A stretch of DNA of 64,000 nt. Source: Rhynochetos jubatus (Eukaryota; Chordata; Aves; Eurypygiformes; Rhynochetidae). Positions 54,601 to 64,000 of this stretch are shown here, in pieces. The notes beneath the pieces were generated by a model. That model worked only from the letters and a program-made list of their open reading frames with translations. It ran no database searches and was not told the origin of the DNA. Both the position numbers and the translations under genes were made by a program. Within the stretch, counting starts at the first letter, position 1. The number at the start of each line of letters is the position of its first letter. The stretch is taken from NCBI GenBank assembly GCA_027574665.1, contig CM050654.1:37343722-37407721 (forward strand). The letters are read 5' to 3'.

Positions 54601-57600
54601 CAGCATCAGTGGTAGGAGGTGATCCCGGAGAAATTCGGGTTGTAAACCAAACATGCCTGCTCGTGAGGATTTTAAAACAGACAACAATAACTTCAGATTG
54701 CTGCAGTCTTATCTGACATCATGTTTATATGAAGGGGCTTAAAAAATGCTAAAATACAAGCTTGCAAATAGTTTGTTTTTTGCTTCAGATTGCTGGAGGT
54801 TACATGGATGCAAACCTGTTACAGAAGTGGTCTGTGCAGCGCAAACAGCAATCCTGAAGGTTTGTGTCTTGGGTCGATGTATCATTGTCTGGTATTTTAG
54901 AGAATAGTCCTTTGCTGCTGAAATAAAGTGCGGCAGCATTTGCTCTGCCAGCCCGTCCTGAAAAAATGAGTTGTACGTCGCAGAAGGTCGGCTCACCAGC
55001 AGTAATAACAGAAATAGAAAACAGAAGCAAAAGGCAGTGAAAGAATTCAATCACTCATGTTGCTCAAACACATTTTTCTAAAGTTTTGTCTCCTTGAGAA
55101 GTGCCCCGTTGCTACTGCACGGGTCTTTTCTGCCACTTTTAGTCAGGGTGAGCAATGTTTACGGCATGACAATGCATATTGCCAGCTTAATGTGCAATAT
55201 GAAGAATTCGGTATTAAATCGCATGCTATACTCTGATATTCATGGCATTTAATTTTAAAAAATATTGTATCCCCACCCACTGTTCAGTGTTTTCCATACC
55301 TACCAGCATTTCTTTACTTTGACTTGTCAAGCCTGATTAGTTTGTGTCTGCTTGTATAAGTGAGGATACTGTGAATTATCTGATAACAGAGTAATATACA
55401 AGACTGTAAACATTCCACACAAATCACTGTGAGCAACATTTCATCTAAAAGCAGCAACAAAGCCATTAAAAATATTTTGAAGTAGAGCCAAGAAGTTTCA
55501 AATACTCATTTGGCTTAACTACGTCCCTTGAGGAGTTTTACCACTGGATTTCTTGAGGGAAATGTAGGTTATTTAAGAAGCAACTTCTAAAACTTTTTTC
55601 TTAATTTGGATTTTGGATTTTGACATTGCAAAATTGCTGCTTTTAACAGTCCCATTGGGTTGGCTATCTCATAGGCCTGATTTGTAGCCCTCTGGGAGTC
55701 TTTGTGAGTCTTTCCATAATTTTACTGAACATTTAGAATACATTCCTTAAAGCTCATTAAAACTCCAAGCCCAGTATTTCTGTATTTGGTTGGGGTTTTT
55801 TTCCCTAAGAGATTCTCATCTATTTCTTGAGTATAAATTTATGTAAAATGACAAAATTCCAGTTTATTTTAAACAGGACACAATTTCTACCTTTGCATGG
55901 CTTTCTCACTTAATGCTTGAACTTATTTGTGACAGTTTCTACATGCTGATGGGGGCTCAATCTCCTTTGACTCTAAGTTTTGGCCCAAAAGGCATTGCTT
56001 TAGCGTGTAACTTTTAACATGAACAAGACTGAAATCTGTTGTAGATTGAGATTTATCCTTGGCAAAAATTTATCAGCAGCCAAAAGCAATTTACAAAAAA
56101 GCAAGGGAGCTTCACATAAACAATCCAACCTTTGTTGATCTTCTTGATACAGAAAACAAAAGTACTAGGCAAAATGTGTAAGTGAAAGGTATTCAGGACT
56201 TCCTACAACAGGAGATAAGGGATGATACCGGTTGTTTCTCTAAACAACTTCATTCAAGGGGAGCCTTTGAACATGGTTTCTCCTGGTAAAGATGAAATGA
56301 GGCTTCTTATTTCTCAGCCAAGGAGTTTCCTTCAGTTGGATATGTCTGCCTTCAATTCAGGAGGAGAACCAGCCTCAGGTCAGACAATGAGGTGCAAATA
56401 TTCCCCATTTCCTGTTCTCTCAGACCAAGACAAAACCTTACAGACATCAGAAAAATAGTGAACAATACTTTCTCCCTTCCTCCAAACATTAATCTAAAAA
56501 ATCATGGGAAACTAAAACCATGGAGAACACACATAAAAATATTGCAAAATGCTCTCGCAGCCTCCACACCATTAACCTCAGTAAAAGGAGAAACTGAAAC
56601 TCCCCACAAAGTTGGTGTTGTCAAGTGTGGGTAGTGAAGACTTGAAACGATTAGCTGCACTGTCTGTACAAAAAGACAACAAAACACAAGGGCCTGAACA
56701 CAGTCCTTCTTGTATTAAATTAATTTTCAGTGGTAGGGGTGGATAGGGGGAATTAAATCAAGCCAAAAGTCACAGCTGGAAGCTGGCAGCAGCATTTCAG
56801 ATGTGGCCAAAAATTGGTTGATGGTTATGCACGTTAGGTATTCAGATCTTTTCATAAGAAAGAGACAGTGTTTGCGTGGAACATCCCACTTGGCGAGCTG
56901 GCACTGCGATGCTGGGAATGGGCTGGAGGAGCTGCGCTGATTCAGGTTGGAGAGGACCAGGCAGGCCACAGGGAGATAGCAGAGGTAGGAGGAAGGCTGT
57001 GGGAAGAGTATTAAGAACAATTTTTGTGTTTTTCTTCAGATGCAGAACCAAACCCCAGGATGGGACTGAATGATAACGTGATGATAAAAATGCAAATAGC
57101 TTGAAGGCCTCCAAAGACGTGACTTTTTTACTCTTTGTTCCAAGTATGAAAAGCTCAGGCTCCTGAGTCAGTGTTAAGAGTTGCATGCAGAAGTCCTGGG
57201 CAGATGTGAAGTTTTGAGGGATAAATTCTATCACCCAAGTATCTTCTGAAAATCACGTGGAAGTGTCCATCTACCTGGATCTCCTTGGAAGGAGAAGAGT
57301 GGGTAACACCATGTTCTTCTTCCCCAAAACTGCATGTGGTTAGCCCTTTCCCTTTGCACTTGAGCCAGCAGACAGTTGTACAGTCTTTTTAAACATTAAC
57401 ACAGTCATTAGAAACTGCTCTAAAAATGACAGTCCAGGTTTATTTTCTTCTGTTTTCTGTGAGAAATGCCCTCACTTTGAGTCCATTCCCTGGGGTGACT
57501 TTCTAGGCTTAGAAGAGATTTGTTATTCATGGATGACAAAGAGAGCATGACCCTGCCTGTACACGCACTTTCCTTGTAGGACAGAGTCCTTTAGAGAGAA

Positions 57601-59755
57601 AACACATCTTCATTAAATAGTATAAATTTTATGTGAGTCTGAATTTACACATTTACACGTGACAGAACACTCCTCTGTACATTTCTGTTTGCTTTTTTAA
57701 TCTGATCGAAAATACCTGCCAAGACCAGTGACAAGGACAAACTCACTGTCCTCCCAGGGGAATCCTTCCTCTGTTGATATGGGCTGTGTCCACCAACTCT
57801 TGCAATCCTTTCTGCACCTTCAGAGGAGGTAGAAAGGTTGGGATAATGGATCTTAATTGAGTCCCTGCTGTCTCCAGCAAGTCACACCCCTCCACCCCCT
57901 GAAAGAATTTTCCTAAAAGGGATGAGAAGGGGATCAGGCCTGGGGTTCTCTCTCTCTCTCTGCTGCTGGTTCCTATTTCTTTTAGTCATCTTCCATATTT
58001 TAGAGAAATGCTAAACATGCTTATTATAACCAAGGTACAGTATTCATGCACTTCATTAGCCCAAACAACTGCTCTTTATCTCACCACTCTTATTTCAAGA
58101 CTGCACGGGTGAGTGACATTAAATGAGAAGACATTCAGCTCAGCTTATGCTTAGTTTGGGCAAATAGTGGTCACAGTGATCAGAGCTTGTGTTTTCCTTT
58201 GTTTTGTGTTCTAGTGTATAGAAAACAGCATTTCTGGTTCTTCAGAAAATAATACAAGATAATAATACATGTACATACGAGAAAATAATACATGTAATTT
58301 ACAGGACCAAGCTCATCACTTTAGTGACAACTAGTGATTTCTAGGGCAATAATTCATTATACAAAAGCTTATCCCCCTTTACACAGCTCTGGGCTTATAG
58401 AGAGTGATTTGTACATTCCATCATTTGGTGTGTTTATCTCTCAGCTTCTAATTCCCTTGTGGGAAAAGTCTGATGGCTTTCAGTGCATTTCTACTCATTA
58501 GCCAGTGGGCCCAAGTCTTGGAGTTCAAACTCTAAAGCAGAGATAAAGTGAAGAAACCTATTCATTATCTCCAGGTTTTTTAAGGGTATACAGAGTAGGA
58601 GCGCTTACTCTCTGAGACAGCATAAGTGAACCTATCAGAGGAATTAAATCAGTTCCTTGCAACTACTCTGCCCCTTGGCATGGATCAAATTGGATGTGAT
58701 CCCTGACCTGACATGGTGCACCCATAGCTCCGGGTGTGCAGGGGGATGAACTTCTGTCTTGCTCTCTTCACTGTTTTGGCACATGTGTTGCCCTGATCCT
58801 CTGAACTTTAGCTGTGTGGAGCGTGCCCTTATTAAATTTGCAGCGTGCACCATCATCACCCTTCTCAGATGGACACCTCTGCCAGGGTAAGTGAGCTACA
58901 TGTGAGCCAAGCACCCTGTGAATTCGTATGTGCTAGGGCCTGGTTATGACTGAGGTGTGCATTCTTCATATGAGTTCTTTACTTCACTGAAAAAGACCAA
59001 GCCACTGCAGGGATGTCAATATAAATCACATCTGCAGTTCACCTCTGCTCCAGAGTGCTCTAAAACATGTCTAAGATGATGGTTGTTGTTGCTTGGCAGC
59101 TCAAAACTAAAACCAACTTTTCTGTGTGAGGCAATGGGCAATTAGCAAATACCAATAAAAGGAGGATACCCATGTCCAAACTCTGTATATTGGAACTGGC
59201 TGGGAATTTCTCATCGGAATCCAATTTTACAAAAGTATATGATTTCCACAAAATCAGTAGGAAGGAGATAACATTTTTAGATTTATTTTTTTTCCTACAG
59301 TCAGCTCAGTATTTCTTTGTTTTTATTTTTTGTGTGCTGACCTGGTGTCTGAATTAATCATGGTCCTGTCTTCCACAAGGAACTACTTCAGCTTCCACTA
59401 ACATCATTTATTGTGTAACTTAGGTGAAATGGATTACTTGATTAAAAAAAGCCCTGCATTTTGATTGTTCTTCTGCAAAATTAATAAGTATTGAAATATC
59501 ACAATACTCTCTTGGAGTGGATAATCCTCAAAACACTCTTACATTGGTGGATTAGTTCAAAACCAAAGGATAGACTAGGAAAAAGGAATTGGACTTTTTC
59601 TTAAAAACTTCTTTGTCTGTTCTCCTTAAGTCTTGACTTAAACGAAAGTAAGAAAAATGGCTACTCATAGCTTTGACTATGGACAGATAGCACCAATTGA
59701 AAAATCACTATTACTCAAAAACTTGCAGAGTGAATTTTCTCATTGAGTGAACTTG

Positions 59756-59783
59756 CCATTTAGGAAACAGTTTTCCTAAATGG
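59756..59783. repeat. perfect inverted repeat, 12-bp stem and 4-base loop
   Basis: The arms ccatttaggaaa (59756-59767) and tttcctaaatgg (59772-59783) are exactly complementary around cagt. It is intergenic, with no gene close by. Confidence 0.95.
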
Positions 59784-61554
59784 AAAGGTGTTTCACAGGA
59801 GTTTTTCATCAGTATTAGCAATGGAAAGGCATGAAGTCAAAAAGCGTTTCTCCTATCTTGAGCCATTTAATTCAGACTTTTTCTGGAACTTTTCTTTTTG
59901 AAGAAACCAAAATCATAAAGGACAACCAGTGCAGTGCCAATCCCCACTCCCCCACCCACCCCTGGTCTTCCAGCCAGGAGTAATAATAAGAATCAGAGTA
60001 GAACCACCAGGTTTAGTAACAAACGGTGGGAATTTGGCTTGTGTTAAAACCTGCAAAAAAAAGGACATTAAAACCAAGTATCCATATATCTGTCATTCCT
60101 TCTTTCATTCTCCTTTTGCATCTTGGCCTTTACAATTTGATCTTGTAAGAGAGTCTATGTAAGCAGATGTTGTGCTCAAAGCAAGCTCGATTACTGCAAG
60201 TGGCCTTGGCAGGGCTCCTCTCGAGCAGATCTGATGGTTGTTTCTACTTCTTCAACACAGATGTTGCCTCTTAAAGGCTTTTGGACTGCTGAATGAGCTA
60301 GGAGTAAATAAAATAAACAGCTGTACTGAAAATATGATACAAGTAGTACAAAAATGTAAAATACGGCTAGCTAGTGAATGGATGAAAATAATTTGCAGAG
60401 AAATGGAAGTATTGCAGCGCAGATCACTCCCCTAATTTGATGAAATTGTCTTTTACATTTATTCAAGAAAGAAGAATACTGAAAATATTATTTCTATTCA
60501 GAGATGATAGGTATATCTAAATATTAATGAGGGTATTAATCAGAATCAGATTAACTCTGAAGATTAGTTTTAAGAGACAGGCATCCCAGCAGATTTAATA
60601 AGGACAGTTAGATTCCTTCATAGGATGCTCCCCATAGCACATAGTCTCTGAGAAAATCCCTGGAGAAACCTCACTGCATCGCTGTAGAGGAAACCAGCCT
60701 ACTTCAAAAATTCTCCCTCTTCTTCTTTCTATCAGTATCATAAACAAATAAGAAATGAGTTCTAACCATTTTTTTTAAAACATTTGCAATGGAACAAATA
60801 AGAATTTTATTTCAAGTTCCCAGTAACGTATGTTTTACCCTATAACCTTATCACAGAGTGGTTTGCTTTGTAAAAGACAGAGATTTATTCAGCAACATTT
60901 TTCTTTCATCTCTTTATAGTACTGTTGATGATTTTAAATGTTTGTGCTATTGGTACTTACAGACAGTAAATGATAAATGATATATTACAACAACAACTCC
61001 ATGAAGCCGAATTGCCTTTTTTAGTGAATTTACTGCCTTGAAAGGTAACAGATTGATAGTACTAGTGAATTAAATCCTCTCTTTATCCGCAGAACAAGTA
61101 TAATATGGGCATTGCAAATATTTTCCAGACCTATAAATCAGCCATGGCACCTCAACTATCATCCACAGGGACCTGCTGCTCCCTGCTTTTCGCTTTTGGT
61201 TTTTTTCTAAAACTTCTTCGTCTTGGGATTTTACAGAATACATCCATTTCAAGAACAAAAGGGCTGTGGTACATCTCATGAGCTCAACTTTTTGTATTAG
61301 AAGAGGTATGTGGGGAATATCACGTGTTGGTGGTTAGCAGTGCCTTGGAAGGCGGAACAGGATCTGCTAAAATACAGGTCATAAACAGCATCATTCCAGG
61401 CGTGAATGGGAAATATCTCTCCTTCACCTCTTGCAGAAACTGTTTTTTCAAATTCTCAGCTTCTTTACTGCTGATGCTGTCATAAACCTCTAAGTGGCCA
61501 CCAGCTTTAGCCCACCTTGAAAATAACTGAAACTAGAGAAATGTTGGAAATACA

Positions 61555-61625
61555 GGGCTGGATTCTCTCAGGTATATTTACTCCATTGATCTCAGTGGAG
61601 TTAATTTGATTTATACACATCACCC
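61555..61625. repeat. possible ancient amniote repeat fragment
   Basis: The stretch ggctggattctctcaggtat, then actccattgatctcagtggagtt, resembles a sequence often met in old, unclassified amniote repeats. It forms a near-perfect hairpin: arms actccattga and tcagtggagt, one mismatch, two-base loop. Family and strand are unknown. Confidence 0.3.
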
Positions 61626-62825
61626 CACAGGAAAAGCAAGTTAACAACAGGGCTCAGAAAGAACTCACAGGAGCTAAGGGCCAATTTATAGCCAGCCTGA
61701 TAATTTATTTTCCACAAGGCTTCCTCTGTTCGGTATTCTCAGCCAGATATTTTGCAAATTCCAGGTTTTCATCTTTTTTGATGGGTAAAAATCAATTAAT
61801 GACTGAATTTTTCTGAAGAAAATTGTGTGGAGGGAAAAGCAGGTCTTAAATAAATACAGAAGCACTGCAAACATTATTTCAGCTCCTATATATAACAGTT
61901 GTCTCATAAATTCATCTCTTGTGAAGAGCTCTCATCTGATTCACCTACCTTTGAAAAACTAGTAATATAAAATTAATAGAATAATATTTATTGTTATAGA
62001 TCAGTAATATTTTAGAGGGAATGAAGGTTCTAGAATAGGTTTTACTTTGTGCAGGTTTTTTCACTAAGGTAAAAATTCATTCCAAATATCACATAAATCG
62101 GAATCATAACTCTACAAACCTGTTGGACTTTCTGAGCAGTAGATAATGGGCTGCTCTTAAATAATTGTTGCTGACTCACACTATACATAGACCTCTCTCT
62201 GGCTATTTTTTGAAAGCGTCCTTTCCTTTGGTCCAACTTTTCTGTTGACATCCATTTCAACAAGCTTGGACATTTTTATAACCTCATTTTGGATTAGTGG
62301 TTCCTAGGCACTTTTTTAAGGGACATTTCACCTTGAACACAACAGCCCTTAGCTTCTAATATTCATAAAATTCAGATCTTGCCTACAGTCTGTTATTCCC
62401 ATTGTTCTCGTCTACACTTGCTTTTTATTCTTTCCGTTTTACTGGCAACATGAGATTTGCTATTAACTACCCAACAACTCTGCAATCATTGCTTCTGAAG
62501 ATTCACGAAAACAATACAAATACAGCAGAGAAAATATTTCATATTTCCATTTATATTTTATCTTGGTTCAAACGGATACAATGCAGGTTCTTGAATTCTT
62601 GAAATTAGTAGTCTATCCCAGCAAATCTCATACAAGCACTATGGTGTCTATTCATATAAAACCAAGAAAAACATTTTTCTTTTATTAGGGACTTCAATCA
62701 CATTTACCTATTTGGATTTTAGAGCATCAATGTCACATGATAGGTTTTACACAGCTGACTGCCTATTAATTGAATACTCTAATTCAGGCTCTAATTCTAC
62801 CTTTTAATGGTTGAAAGCCCATTAA

Positions 62826-62848
62826 ACAGCTATTTCTCTAATAGCTGT
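62826..62848. repeat. perfect inverted repeat, 9-bp stem and 5-base loop
   Basis: The arms acagctatt and aatagctgt flank tctct. It is short enough to be chance in 64 kb. Confidence 0.9.
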
Positions 62849-63490
62849 GTAGAAAGGGTGATGTTTGTTGTTGTTTCATCCTGACTGATTGTTCTCCTCA
62901 TGCTCCAGCTGAGCAGTCTGATGGGGCTGCTCATGCCCTTTCGCTTCGAGTTCAGTTTTAGAGTAGCGCAAAGCACTTTTTTTCAGAAGTAAGAAAATAA
63001 GGCAAACTTGTTTTGTGTACAATATCCACAGTAAAACACTCATCTGACTATTTCCTGTTAGCACGTATCATTAGTCTAATATTAATTATTGGCCTAAAAT
63101 AATGAGCTGCATATCTCTTCTCAGCATTATCAAAATTTGGACCAAACCCTTTGCCTACTCAGCTGGGTAGACTGGATGAGCCTAAATAAATTCTCAGAAA
63201 ATTGCATGGGAGGAAGGAAAGGGGTTTTTTTCCCCAGCATGCACTGAGCTTTATAAAACTCTGTACCAATTTGAAGCAGACTAGGTTACAAGACACTTCT
63301 CCTCTTCAGCTATAAAAAAAGAAGCAGGTGTTTGCACCTGCCAAATTTGCTTTTGACTTCCATGCTGTGAACCTGTAATCACTGCAGGTAATGACATCTC
63401 GCTGAAAAGTTAACTCAATAAGTAGCATTAAGGGACATGGAGCTTATGATTCATTTTGTTACACCATTTTGTTATACACTTAGTAGAACT

Positions 63491-63540
63491 GACTAAATAT
63501 CAATGGCTAAATTATGACTAAATACCACTGGCTAAGTGTA
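63491..63540 (+). repeat. imperfect 25-bp tandem duplication
   Basis: Two adjacent 25-base units, both starting gactaaata and sharing ggctaa, agree at 19 of 25 positions. It is intergenic. Confidence 0.75.
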
Positions 63541-64000
63541 ATCAAGGTAGTTGATTTTATAACTGTATCTAAATGTGCTTTGCTCTTTTGTAGGCTCTCT
63601 AATGTAGCACAAAGTGTCCATTTTTTTAATTATTCTAGAATATGTCAACTTACATCGTTACTTGGCCTAAAGTCAAATGTAACAAATGCTTTGTTAAATA
63701 ATTGGTCTACAACTACAGAACAAAGTCATCCATCATCAAGTCACGGGTTTTGTTTTGTTTCCAATAAATTGTTTCAGTGCAATTTCCTTTGGTAATAAAT
63801 CTTCAATCTGTGATATTCAATAGCATTACGCAATACTGAATTTAATACATGCATTTAAACATAGGTTAAATACCTATATGAAAATCAAGAACTTACACAG
63901 AGCTTTTACAGAATTTTTGAGTGTATAATGGACATAAAATATTTAAGACATAAGCCAACTCCTGTTCAGCTGAAGAAGAAACTTCTGTTATTCCCCGAGT

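Larger units (their letters stand above)
54601..64000. other. upstream intergenic DNA, no gene recognised
   Basis: Nine kilobases of AT-rich DNA 5' of the putative VWDE start. The open frames are short, lack recognisable motifs and lack supporting splice structure. In mammals the next gene on this side is SCIN, in the opposite orientation; I looked for its first exon and did not see it, so it probably lies further right. Small repeats and two hairpins are listed separately. Confidence 0.5.

Noticed and set aside
54960..55054. Hydrophobic minus-strand run (EFFHCLLLLFSISVITA) ending in a phase-1 G|gtgagc donor, a third possible VWDE signal-peptide exon.
   Set aside because: There is no ATG in this frame: a stop directly precedes GTG-ATT-GAA. 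The T-rich DNA produces hydrophobic frames by chance.
54601..64000. Expected neighbour SCIN on the plus strand.
   Set aside because: No exon resembling the scinderin N-terminus was found; it probably lies beyond the right edge.

Overview
The window is vertebrate nuclear DNA, almost certainly from a bird. It is AT-rich and intron/intergene-dominated, and it carries several CR1 LINE 3' ends: two in reverse orientation at about 1430 and 27390, and a well-preserved forward copy ending near 49730 with the typical ATTCTATG-type tail. There are no bacterial features, rRNA or tRNA that I could recognise. Most open frames are short chance frames in non-coding DNA.

The only gene I can support is the 5' part of VWDE (von Willebrand factor D and EGF domain-containing protein), on the minus strand, so it reads from high to low coordinates and runs off the left edge. 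Three internal exons are secure: 15717-15901, 5750-5978 and 2924-3156. Each has AG/GT splice borders, and all exon phases agree. Exons 2 and 3 together encode an eight-cysteine D8C-type module like those of uromodulin, GP2 and OIT3. A tentative 42-bp microexon (3484-3525) would fit in phase between exons 3 and 4. The best candidate for the signal-peptide exon is at 54141-54237. It has an ATG, a hydrophobic core and a GTAAGG donor in the phase that exon 2 needs, with a CACCC/CpG-containing promoter-like stretch at about 54440-54600. A weaker competitor, with a 17-T tract in the frame, lies at 37649-37703.

Layout: 1-2923 is an intron downstream of exon 4 (old CR1). 2924-15901 holds exons 4 to 2 and two introns, with MIR-like SINE remnants, an ATT microsatellite and a CpG-retaining block carrying a perfect 16-bp CRE palindrome. 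15902-54140 is a very long putative intron 1 (38 kb) with CR1 remnants, a perfect 14-bp-stem hairpin and several stretches that look like conserved non-coding elements. 54141-54600 is the putative exon 1, 5' leader and promoter. 54600-64000 is upstream intergenic DNA without recognisable genes. I found no new multi-gene system. The points most worth checking are the VWDE first-exon choice, the microexon, and the candidate regulatory blocks in the introns.
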